DNA of 64,000 bases from Trichuris trichiura (Eukaryota; Nematoda; Enoplea; Trichinellida; Trichuridae): the NCBI GenBank assembly GCA_037903355.1, contig JBAJFE010000047.1, positions 620,001-684,000 of the forward strand. Direction: 5' to 3'. A program made the position numbers and the translations under genes. Under the pieces are notes generated by a model. That model did no database searches and had not been told where the DNA came from. It saw nothing but the letters and a program-made list of their open reading frames with translations. Positions 26,806 to 35,845 of the stretch are shown here, one piece after another (within the stretch, counting starts at the first letter, position 1; each line of letters starts with the position of its first letter).

Positions 26806-27443
26806 TTGAATGGGCAACATACTGCACGTGTTCCCAAGGCTCTACGTTTAAATTCGTTCCTCTATGCAGGGAGGGCATATGGCGATATCTCCAAATCTAG
26901 GAACCGCCGGGCGCTAAAATTTTTAGGGAATAAAGGCTATGCGATGCCCCCTCGAACGCAATCGGAATTTGCCGGCCTCGGAGTCGAAAACGTCGTTTTC
27001 TGAGTATGGGTACAGTAGACAAGTGTTTTGCAGGTTGAGTCCGTTTTAAAATTATCGCTCTAAATCCCAACGCTGGCAAGACGTATTCTAGTAGTGCACA
27101 AAATTTTCTAACCATAGCAACTTGACCGGAAGCTAAACGTTGCCGTTCTCGCCCGCAAAACCGCGAAAATGGTAAAATACAAAATCGCTCCTCTACGCCG
27201 CTTAATAAATCTTTGCAAGCTGGCTGTTCAGGAGGGTAATGCGCGTTGAATGGGCAACATACTGCACGAGTTCCCAAGGCTCTACGTTTAAATTCGTTCC
27301 TCTATGCAGGGAGGGCATATGGCGATATCTCCAAATCTAGGAACCGCCGGGCGCTAAAATTTTTAGGGAATAAAGGCTATGCGATGCCCCCTCGAACGCA
27401 ATCGGAATTTGCCGGCCTCGGAGTCGAAAACGTCGTTTTCTGA
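26806..27443. repeat. Two adjacent near-identical satellite monomers
   Basis: Monomers at 26806 and 27246 share private changes not seen elsewhere: GCAGGGAGGGCATATGGCG in the hairpin region, and CTAGGAACCGCCGGGCGCTAAAA. The plus-strand 65-codon frames are identical in translation. This is a recent tandem duplication of one monomer. Confidence 0.8.
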
Positions 27444-30400
27444 GTATGGGTACAGTAGACAAGTGTTTTGCAGGTTGAGTCCGTTTTAAAACTATTGCTC
27501 TAAATCCCAACGCTGCCAAGACGTATTCTAGTAGTGCACAAAATTTCCTAACCATCCCAACTTGACCGGAAGCTAATTGACCGGAAGCTAAACATTGCCG
27601 TTACGCCCGCAAAGCCGCGAAAATGGTAAAGTACAAAATCGCTCCTCTACGACGCTTAATTAATCTTTGCAAGCTGGCTGTTCAGGAGGGTAATGCTCGT
27701 TGAATGGGCAACATACTGCACATGTTCCCAAGGCTCTACGTTTAAATTCGTTCCTCTATGCCCGGAGGGCATATCGCGATATCTCCAAATCTACGAAGCG
27801 CCGGGCGCCAAAATTTTTAGCGAATAAAGGCTATGCGATGCCCCGTCGAACGCAATCGGAATTTGCCGGCTTCGGAGTCGAAAACGTCGTCTTCTGAGTA
27901 TGGGTACAGTAGACAAGTGTTTTGCAGGTTGAGTCCGTTTTAAAATTATTCCTCTAAATCCCAACGCTGGAAAGACGTATTCTAGTAGCGCACAGAATTT
28001 GCTAACCATCGCAATTTGACCGGAAGCTAAGCGTTGCCGTTCTCGCCCGCAAAACCGCGAAAATGGTAAAATACAAAATCGCTCCTCTACGCCCCTTAAT
28101 AAATCTTTGCAAGCTGGCTGTTCAGGAGGGTAATGCGCGTTGAATGGGCAACATACTGCACGTGTTCCCAAGGCTCTACGTTTAAATTCGTTCCTCTATG
28201 CCCGGAGGGCATATCGCGAAATCTCCAAATCTACGAAGCGCCGGGCGCCAAAATGTTTAGGGAATAAAGGCTATCCGATGCCCCGTCGAACGCAATCGGG
28301 ATTTGCCGGCTTCGGAGTCGAAAACGTCGCTTTCTGAGTATGGGTACAGTAGACAAGTGTTTTGCAGGTTGAGTCCGTTTTAAAATTATTGCTCTAAATC
28401 CCAACGCTGGCAAGACGTATTCTAGTAGTGCACAAAATTTCCTAACCACCGCAACTTGACCGGAAGCTAAGCGTTGCCGTTCTCGCCCGCAAAACCGCGA
28501 AAATGGTAAAATACAAAATCGCTCCTCTACGCGCCTTAATAAATCTTTGCAAGCTGGCTGTTCAGGAGGGTAATGCGCGTTGAATGGGCAACATACTGCA
28601 CGTGTTCCCAAGGCTCTACGTTTAATTTCGTTCCTCTATGCCCGGAGGGCATATCGCGATAGCTCCAAATCTACGAAGCGCCGGGCGCCAAAATTTTTAG
28701 GGAATAAAGGCTATGCGATGCCCCGTCGAACGCAATCGGAATTTGCCGGCTTCGGAGTCGAAAACGTCGTTGTCTAGATACTGGTACAGTAGACAAGTGT
28801 TTTGCAGGTTGAGCCCGTTTTAAAATTATTGCTCTAAATCCCAACGCTGGCAAGACGTATTCTAGTAGGGCACAAAATTTCCTAACCGTCGCAATTTGAC
28901 CGGAAGCTAAACGTTGCCGTTCTCGCCCGCAAAACCGCGAAAATGGTAAAATACAAAATCGCTCCTCTACGACGCTTAATAAATCTTTGCAAGCTGGCTG
29001 TTCAGGAGGGTAATGCTCGTTGAATGGGCAACATACTGCACGTGTTCCCAAGGCTCTACGTTTGAATTCGTTCCTCTATGCCCGGAGGGCATATCGCGAT
29101 ATCTCCAAATCTACGAAGCGCCGGGCGCCAAAATTTTTAGCGAATAAAGGCCATGCGATGCCCCATCGAACGCAATCGGAATTTGCCGGCTTCGCAGTCG
29201 AAAACGTCGTTTTCTGAGTATGGGTACAGTAGACAAGTGCTTTGCAGGTTGAGTCCGTTTTAAAATTATTGCTCTAAATCCCAACGCTGGCAAGACGTAT
29301 TCTAGTAGCGCACCAAATTTCCTAACCATCGCAATTTGACCGGAAGCTAAACGTTGCCGTTCTCGCCCGCAAAACCGCGAAAATGGTAAAATACAAAATC
29401 GCTCCTCTACGCCGCTTAATAAATCTTTGCAAGCTGGCTGTTCAGGAGGGTAATGCTCGTTGAATGGGCAACATACTGCACGTGTTCCCAACGCTCTACG
29501 TTTAAATTCGTTCCTCTATGCCCGGACGGCATATCGCGATATCTCCAAATCTACGAAGCGCCGGGCGCTAAAATTTTTAGGGAATAAAGGCTATGCGGTG
29601 CCCCGTCGAACTCAATCGGAATTTGCCGGCTTCGGAGTCGAAAACGTCGTTTTCTGAATATGGGTACAGTAGACAAGTGTTTTGCAGGTTGAGTCCGTTT
29701 TAAAACTATTGCTCTAAATGCCAACGCTGGCAAGGCGTATTCTAGTAGCGCAGAAAATTTCCTACCCATCGCACATTGACCGGAAGCTAAACGTTGCCGT
29801 TCTCGCCCGCAAAACCGCGAAAATGGTAAAATACAAAATCGCTCCTCTACGCCGCTTAATAAATCCTTGCAAGCTGCCTGTTCAGGAGGGTAATGCTCGT
29901 TGAATGGGCAACATACTGCACGTGTTCCCAAGGTTCTACGTTTAAATTCGTTCCTCCATGTCCGGAGGGCATATCGCGAGATCTCCAAATCTACGAAGCG
30001 CCGGGCGCCAAAATGTTTAGGGAATAAAGGCTATCCGATGCCCCGTCGAACGCAATCGGGATTTGCCGGCTTCGGAATCGAAAACGTCGTTTTCTGAGTA
30101 TGGGTACAGTAGACAAGTGTTTTGCAGGTTGAGTCCGTTTTAAAATTATTCCTCTAAATCCCAACGCTGGAAAGACGTATTCTAGTAGCGCACAGAATTT
30201 GCTAACCATCGCAATTTGACCGGAAGCTAAGCGTTGCCGTTCTCGCCCGCAAAACCGCGAAAATGGTAAAATACAAAATCGCTCCTCTACGCCCCTTAAT
30301 AAATCTTTGCAAGCTGGCTGTTCAGGAGGGTAATGCGCGTTGAATGGGCAACATACTGCACGTGTTCCGAAGGCTCTACGTTTAATTTCGTTCTTCTATG

Positions 30401-30553
30401 CCCGGAGGGCATATCGCGATATCTCCAAATCTACGAAGCGCCGGTCGCCAAAATTTTTAGGGAATAAAGGCTATGCGATGCCCCTTCGAACTTAATCGGA
30501 ATTTGCCGGCTTCGAAGTCGAAAACGTCGTTTTGTGAGTATGGGTACAGTAGA

Positions 30554-30696
30554 TGTAACGGACGTCGCCAGGCCAGACATAGAGAGAACTTGAAGATCAC
30601 ATAGAAAAGTGTGTGTGTGTGTGTAAGTTCGCGAGTCGCGTTGCGTGTCTGCTTGTTGAGTCGCATACATTAAACTGTTAACGAGCGAGTGTTACA
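30554..30696 (+). repeat. 5' LTR of the Gypsy element
   Basis: Starts TGTAACGG and ends GTGTTACA, giving 6-bp inverted ends TGTAAC/GTTACA. It contains a (GT)n run at about 30609-30625. It ends at the base before the gag ATG. A candidate primer-binding site TGGCGCAGCGG starts at 30698, inside the gag start region. Confidence 0.95.
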
Positions 30697-31608
30697 ATGG
30701 CGCAGCGGACCGGTGGCGGCTCCGATGGTCGAGGCACCCACGAAGCTCAGGCAAGAGCAGTTGTAGGCAAAATTGCGGCATCACCGGATCCCTTCAATGG
30801 GACTGGAGACTGGCAAGGATGGATAGACGCTTTCGAAGTTTGCAGTGACCTGAACGGTTGGACTGACAAAGAGAAACTGCAATGGCTGCAGTTGCGTCTG
30901 ACTGGAGCAGCTGGCCGTACTTTCCGTCGACTAGAGCAAAATGCTCTCCGGTCTTTTGATTCTGCGAAAGCTGCGTTGGCAGAGGCATTTCACACTCCAG
31001 GCCAACAGTTGATTCACGACATGGCCTTCCGTTCGAAGCGCAGACAGCCAGCCGAATCTTGGGCTTCCCATGCAGAGGCATTACTGTCCCTTGCCGAGAA
31101 GGCATATCCCCACCTCGATGGCCGCTCTATCGATGCGATGGTCAACGCGCAATTGCTGCAGTCCATCGAAGACCCGCATTTACAGTATTTAGTACGACGC
31201 TCAACACCGACAACCGTCGCTGACTCAGTGCGTGAGTTGACGATTCAGCAGGCACTGCTGCAAACGACGTTTTTGCATGCATCGCCGGTGATCGCGTCAG
31301 CTGAGCCCACGCAAACGCGTCCTTCCGAGCCACCGATAACAGCAGAATTTGAAACTAGGCTCCACAGTATAGAAGAAAACATTCACGAATTGCAGCGAAT
31401 GATGATTGATGACAGAAGCGAACGCATTATGCCTGTCGACGAGAGACGGCGTCGGTTTTCTCGTAGGCCGCCTACCGAGTGGGAACGTCGCCGTGCCCAG
31501 TGCTGGAAGTGTCACGGATTTGGGCACATTGCTCGCCAATGCCCAAGCGCATCGGGAAACGGCGAAGGGTCATCCGCACGGACCGGGCGGATGACCCGCA
31601 ACCAATGA
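30697..31608 (+). CDS. gag: Gag polyprotein of the Gypsy element
   Basis: 303 codons from an ATG directly abutting the 5' LTR. The N-terminal half is the alpha-helical retrotransposon-gag region, with motifs such as FNGTGDWQGWIDAFE and LQLRLTGAAGRTF. The C-terminal part is basic (RRRRFSRRPPTEWERRR) and carries one CCHC zinc knuckle, CWKCHGFGHIARQC (about residues 269-282), for nucleic-acid packaging. The frame overlaps pol by 130 nt and pol lies in the -1 frame. There is no aspartate protease in this frame. Gag would form the cytoplasmic particle in which reverse transcription happens. Confidence 0.93.
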   Translation: MAQRTGGGSDGRGTHEAQARAVVGKIAASPDPFNGTGDWQGWIDAFEVCSDLNGWTDKEKLQWLQLRLTGAAGRTFRRLEQNALRSFDSAKAALAEAFHTPGQQLIHDMAFRSKRRQPAESWASHAEALLSLAEKAYPHLDGRSIDAMVNAQLLQSIEDPHLQYLVRRSTPTTVADSVRELTIQQALLQTTFLHASPVIASAEPTQTRPSEPPITAEFETRLHSIEENIHELQRMMIDDRSERIMPVDERRRRFSRRPPTEWERRRAQCWKCHGFGHIARQCPSASGNGEGSSARTGRMTRNQ

Positions 31609-34600
31609 AAACGGTCGAAGATGTCCCGCAACCCGCGAAAATGGCAGAAACACAGCGAGTGCCCAACGCTACCGTCACGCCTAGGGTTTTCGTCGAAGTT
31701 TCTGTGAATGGGGTGAAATTTAGTATGTTGGTCGATACGGGCGCGGGACGAACCCTAATCAGCAATACTCTGTTTCTGAAGCTAGCTGGTCACTCGAAGT
31801 TGCAGGTAAGCCGTGTTCAGTTGACCTTAGCCGATGGGTCACCCTTGCGCGTTCTGGGAGAAGTGCGACTACGAATCCGGCTGCGGTCAGAGAACTTTCC
31901 GATTAACGCTGTCGTAGTGGAAGGACTCCAGTACCCCTCGCTAATGGGCGCTGATTTTATTCAATCGTACGGTTTCGTCATCGACTTGAGACGTAAGTCC
32001 TTATTTTGCGAAGACAGAAGGATAGATGTACCCTTGGTGACCGGTGATAATTGGGCAGACGATGAGGAAGCCTGCGCATATGTGATAGAAAAAGTCTCCA
32101 TTGAGCCCAAATCAGCGGCTACCGTGTTATGCATGATGAACCAGAAGTATTCCGGTGATGCACTATTCGAAAGCAGTCTGAAGCTGGAAGAGGTTGGGGG
32201 CCTAGTGCCCAGGTGCCTCGTGACGGTATCAAACGGCAAGTTTAATATGCTTGTTCGAAATTTGTTCGATCACGAGCTTTATGTTCCTAAAAGGATGTTG
32301 CTTGGGAAGATAAGCCCCCTATGCAGGGATATTTGTTCCGTGGAAGAAACCAGAACAGCCAGCAATGAAAATGATGTCGAACTGAAAGCAATATTATGGA
32401 AGCTAACTACTGAAACGGCTGAGGAGAGTCTTGATGAAAAACAAAAAAGCACATTGTTTGAATTACTGTGGTCCTACCGTGATGTATTTGCTGCCAACAA
32501 ACGCGACTTTGGTCAAACCAGTGTTCTTCGTCACAAGATTACCTTAACGGAAAACGCTCGCCCAGTACGGCAGCCGCTGCGTAGGCTGAATCCCACGGGC
32601 AGGAAAGAAATAAGTGCTCTTCTGAAGGACATGCTAAAGGATCGAATTATAGAGCCGTCGGAAAGCCCTTGGGCAGCTGGAATCGTGCCCATTCGCAAGA
32701 AAGATGGGTCAGTTCGACTGTGCGTAGACTACCGGAAGTTGAACGAAGTAACAAGAAAAGATGCATATCCCCTTCCGCGAATTGACGAAACGTTGGACTC
32801 TTTGTCGGGCGCCAGGTTCTTCTCAACGATTGACTTGCTGAGTGGTTATTGGCAAGTTGAACTAGACCCAGACGCAAAAGAAAAAACCGCATTCATTACG
32901 CATGACGGATTGTTTCACTTTAACGTTATGCCGTTTGGATTGACGGGTGCACCCGCAACGTTTCAGCGCCTTATGGAGCTCGTGCTCGCCGGACTCAAAT
33001 GGGAGTGTTGTCTTGTGTACCTGGACGACGTGATTATTTTCAGTCGTACTTTTGAAGAGCATATTAAGCGCCTTGCGCAAGTGCTTCAACGCCTCCGTGG
33101 AGCTGGGTTGAAGATTAGTCCTTCGAAATGTCGACTCCTTCGTAAGGAAATCACTTTCTTGGGCCATTCATTGTCAGCCACAGGCATCCGTCCTGATCCG
33201 CAGTTAACTGAAAGAATTCGTAACTATCCCGTGCCGACATGTTCGCATGAGTTGCTCAGTTTTCTTGGGTTAGCGTCATATTACCGACGGTTCATACGCC
33301 ATTTTGCACGCATTGCGGCTCCACTGTATCGGCTTACCCAGAAAGATGTACAATTTGTCTGGTCGGAGGAAGCCTCGAACGCTTTCCGTTGTTTGCGGGA
33401 TAAGCTGACGTCTGATTCAGTCCTACGCTTCCCTGACTTCACAAAGCCTTTTATTCTTGACACAGATGCCAGCAGCACTGCCATTGGGGCTGTCCTGTCC
33501 CAAGTGGACGAAGACGGTCAGGAACGTCCTGTGGCGTTCGCTAGCCGTACTCTATCACGAAGTGAGCAAAAATATTGCGTTACGAGACGAGAGATGCTGG
33601 CTGTCGTGACATTTATCCAACATTTCATGCCGTACCTGCAGGATGAGTTCGTCCTGCGAACTGACCACGGTTCATTGCAGTGGCTTCAGTCTTTCAAGGA
33701 TGCGGATGGACAGTGGGCTCGATGGCAGCATAAACTGCAACGTTTCCGCTTTAAGGTCATACACCGTTCCGGAAAGCGGCATGGCAATGCAGACAGTCTG
33801 TCCCGCACGCTATGCAAGCAGTGTGGTCGCGAGGACGAAGGATTGTTGAATGAGGAACAACCAAACTCCTGTGGGATCAACAGTATACAGTTCACCGACG
33901 AAGACAGCGCAAAAGAACAGCAGCAAAACGATCCAGACATTGCTCCTTTGCTAGTGGCAAAGCAGTCAAATGATCTAGCATTGCTACCAAAGCAACGAAC
34001 TAAAGCACTCTCGATGCTGATCGCTAACTGGGATCGACTGCGCATTCGCAATGGTATCTTATGGCGCGAATGGTATGAAACTGACGGATCGTCCCGTCTA
34101 CAGTTCGTTGTCCCAAAACAAATGGTCAACCAATTGCTGCACCTATGCCATAGTGCGCCCACAGCTGGCCATCTGGGACAGGAGAAAATGCTGTGGCGCG
34201 TGCGAGAAAGATTTTATTGGCCGGGATACAGGTCGGACGTGAAACGCTATATTCGAACATGCTGGGAATGCAATACGCGAGGTAGCCCTTTACGCAAGGG
34301 ACGCGCATTGTTACAGCCTCAGGTAGCTACTTACACGTGGCAGAGACTTGTCGTAGATATTTCAGGACCGCTCCCAACAACCGCCAGCGGGAACCGGTAC
34401 ATTCTTATTGTCATGGACGCGTTCTCCAAGTTTGCGGAGGCTATTCCTACGCCAAATCAGGAGACTACAACCGTCGCAGGAGTCCTGCTGCGGGATGTTT
34501 TCTGTAGGTATGGCGTCCCGGAGGTACTCCATACTGATCAGGAATCCCAATTGTTCCAAAATGTGTACCAGGAGTTAGGTATTAAGAAGACTCGGACAAC

Positions 34601-35483
34601 ACCGTACCACCCATCGGGAAATGGGCAGGCGGAACGAATGAATCGCACGATTTGGGATATGCTCGCGAAGAGTATCATTACGGAAGAAAGAAATTGGCAC
34701 ATGGTTCTTCCGAAAGTTATGATGGCCTATCGTGCGACTCCTCATAGTTCCACGGGTCAATCACCTTATCGCATGATGTTTGGGCGTCAGTGTCGGTTGC
34801 CAGAAGATATTATAGACCGCGATTCGACGCCAACGAGAGCGCCAAAACGTTACGTCGAACAATTGGTCCGAGCTCTGGACGAAGTGAATGGCAAGGTACA
34901 AAGCAGAATCGCCAAAGAAGCCGCCCGGCAAAAGCGGTATTATGATCGTGGTGCGAACCCACAGCAGTTCAGAGTTAGCGACCTTGTCTTCTTGTTTCTA
35001 CCCCGCGTCTTGCAAGGACGAAACAAAAAGTTCCGAAAGCCTTGGGTCGGTCCATACGTGATAATCAGTCAACTATCACCCGTAACCTATCGCATCCAGC
35101 GTTGCAGTTACAGAAGGGATGTCCAAGTCGTCCACGCGGATCGTCTGAAGTCCTGCCCCGACGACATTCGCTTCCAAGAGAAGAAGTTACGAAGCCTGCT
35201 CACTGACCAGAGAACTCGGCGTTCTCATCGAGATCATGGGCCGCTGCAAGGAATAGGCCCCAGTCATCAGCACAACGCATATCAGCCACCTCGAATGATT
35301 TTAGTAGATTATCAAAACGATTCAGGGAGTTTGGACGAACGGCAACAGCTCTCTCCCTCTACGTCTCAACTGCCGGCGCCTGAGCGCCCAAAGCGATCTT
35401 CACGTATGCCAGGCCGTTTTCGCGATTTTGTACTCTCCCCAGTGCGCGTATTCCGCAAGTCACGTAGACGTGACTTTTCTTGA
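31479..35483 (+). CDS. pol: Pol polyprotein (protease, RT, RNase H, integrase), expressed by -1 frameshift
   Basis: The open frame has 1334 codons; translation probably enters at about 31560 by frameshifting rather than at its first codon. Domains by residue of the open frame: aspartic protease DTGAG at about 86-90; RT with LCVDYRKLNEVT, PFGLTGAPATFQRLM and the YLDD catalytic box near 514; RNase H starting FILDTDASSTAIG near 657; integrase zinc finger (H-x-C, AGHLGQEKML, then CWEC) near 888-934; catalytic core with D in VVDISGPLP, D in HTDQESQ and E in GQAERMNRT near 960-1051. A GPY/F module (PWVGPYVI) follows. No clear chromodomain is seen. All catalytic residues are present, so it could be functional. 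It ends 11 bp before the 3' LTR. Confidence 0.95.
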   Translation: MGTSPCPVLEVSRIWAHCSPMPKRIGKRRRVIRTDRADDPQPMKTVEDVPQPAKMAETQRVPNATVTPRVFVEVSVNGVKFSMLVDTGAGRTLISNTLFLKLAGHSKLQVSRVQLTLADGSPLRVLGEVRLRIRLRSENFPINAVVVEGLQYPSLMGADFIQSYGFVIDLRRKSLFCEDRRIDVPLVTGDNWADDEEACAYVIEKVSIEPKSAATVLCMMNQKYSGDALFESSLKLEEVGGLVPRCLVTVSNGKFNMLVRNLFDHELYVPKRMLLGKISPLCRDICSVEETRTASNENDVELKAILWKLTTETAEESLDEKQKSTLFELLWSYRDVFAANKRDFGQTSVLRHKITLTENARPVRQPLRRLNPTGRKEISALLKDMLKDRIIEPSESPWAAGIVPIRKKDGSVRLCVDYRKLNEVTRKDAYPLPRIDETLDSLSGARFFSTIDLLSGYWQVELDPDAKEKTAFITHDGLFHFNVMPFGLTGAPATFQRLMELVLAGLKWECCLVYLDDVIIFSRTFEEHIKRLAQVLQRLRGAGLKISPSKCRLLRKEITFLGHSLSATGIRPDPQLTERIRNYPVPTCSHELLSFLGLASYYRRFIRHFARIAAPLYRLTQKDVQFVWSEEASNAFRCLRDKLTSDSVLRFPDFTKPFILDTDASSTAIGAVLSQVDEDGQERPVAFASRTLSRSEQKYCVTRREMLAVVTFIQHFMPYLQDEFVLRTDHGSLQWLQSFKDADGQWARWQHKLQRFRFKVIHRSGKRHGNADSLSRTLCKQCGREDEGLLNEEQPNSCGINSIQFTDEDSAKEQQQNDPDIAPLLVAKQSNDLALLPKQRTKALSMLIANWDRLRIRNGILWREWYETDGSSRLQFVVPKQMVNQLLHLCHSAPTAGHLGQEKMLWRVRERFYWPGYRSDVKRYIRTCWECNTRGSPLRKGRALLQPQVATYTWQRLVVDISGPLPTTASGNRYILIVMDAFSKFAEAIPTPNQETTTVAGVLLRDVFCRYGVPEVLHTDQESQLFQNVYQELGIKKTRTTPYHPSGNGQAERMNRTIWDMLAKSIITEERNWHMVLPKVMMAYRATPHSSTGQSPYRMMFGRQCRLPEDIIDRDSTPTRAPKRYVEQLVRALDEVNGKVQSRIAKEAARQKRYYDRGANPQQFRVSDLVFLFLPRVLQGRNKKFRKPWVGPYVIISQLSPVTYRIQRCSYRRDVQVVHADRLKSCPDDIRFQEKKLRSLLTDQRTRRSHRDHGPLQGIGPSHQHNAYQPPRMILVDYQNDSGSLDERQQLSPSTSQLPAPERPKRSSRMPGRFRDFVLSPVRVFRKSRRRDFS
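31554..31597 (+). promoter_or_regulatory. Programmed -1 ribosomal frameshift signal between gag and pol
   Basis: The slippery heptamer GGGAAAC (31554-31560) lies in gag phase as G GGA AAC, the X XXY YYZ pattern. After a 6-nt spacer (31561-31566), GGGTCATCCGC (31567-31577) pairs perfectly with GCGGATGACCC (31587-31597) around a 9-nt loop. Pol is in the -1 frame relative to gag. GGGAAAC is a known retroviral -1 slippery sequence. Heptamer, spacer length and 11-bp stem together make this a strong prediction. Confidence 0.88.
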
Positions 35484-35494
35484 ACGGACGGCAA

Positions 35495-35649
35495 TGTAAC
35501 GGAAGTCGCCAGGCCAGACATAGAGAGAACTTGAAGATCACATAGAAGGGGGTGTGTGTGTGTGTGTGTGTGTAAGTTCGCGAGTCGGGTTGCGTGTCTG
35601 CTTGTTGAGTCGCATACATTAAATTATTAACGAGCGAGCGAGTGTTACA
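35495..35649 (+). repeat. 3' LTR of the Gypsy element
   Basis: Starts TGTAACGG and ends GTGTTACA. It is longer than the 5' LTR because of a longer GT tract and one extra GAGC unit. The sequence just upstream (GAACGGACGGCAA) is a poor polypurine tract. Confidence 0.95.
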
Positions 35650-35845
35650 CTAATGGCGGGAAGCAAAGGAACTTCAACTCAACGGATACGCATCTTAAAT
35701 CTTCTATAAGTTTTTCTTGTCTTAATTTTCTGTTCCTTCTAGGAATTTTGCTTGGCGCGTTTAATCGCAATCCAACCTTCCACAATACTTTATTTTTGCT
35801 AGTTGAATACAACAAAGGAATAAAGTCCATTGAACCTGCGTAACT

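Larger units (their letters stand above)
13757..30553. repeat. Satellite array: ~38 tandem copies of a ~440-bp monomer
   Basis: The same sequence recurs head to tail at a 440-bp spacing. A hairpin landmark (TATGCCC-GGA-GGGCATA) can be located near 14126, 14566, 15005, 15446, 15880, 16318, 16758, 17198, 17638, 18078, 18518, 18958 and so on to 30397, 38 times in all. Most spacings are 439-440 bp; exceptions include about 433 bp (22474 to 22907) and about 454 bp (27304 to 27757). The first three or four monomers are the most divergent, and those from about 17.5 kb on are highly similar. The array stops abruptly within a monomer at 30553, where an LTR begins. Each monomer happens to hold a 65-codon plus-strand frame and a 126-codon minus-strand frame. 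These are carried by repeat homogeneity and are not annotated as genes. Confidence 0.98.
30554..35649 (+). mobile_element. Ty3/Gypsy LTR retrotransposon with open gag and pol
   Basis: Direct LTRs flank gag and pol: 30554-30696 (143 bp) and 35495-35649 (155 bp). Domain order protease-RT-RNase H-integrase is that of Ty3/Gypsy (Metaviridae). Gag and pol are in different frames and show no internal stop. The LTRs differ by about six substitutions, a changed GT-repeat length and an extra GAGC unit. The bases next to the two LTRs (GTAGA on the left, CTAAT on the right) do not match, so no target-site duplication is visible. The left flank is satellite and the right flank is the XPA locus. Confidence 0.97.

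Noticed and set aside
13757..30553. Dozens of 65-codon plus-strand and 126-codon minus-strand frames in the satellite
   Set aside because: They recur once per 440-bp monomer, are broken in many copies, resemble no protein family and are explained by repeat homogeneity.
31472..35360. Many minus-strand frames across the Gypsy element
   Set aside because: Shadows of gag and pol in other frames.
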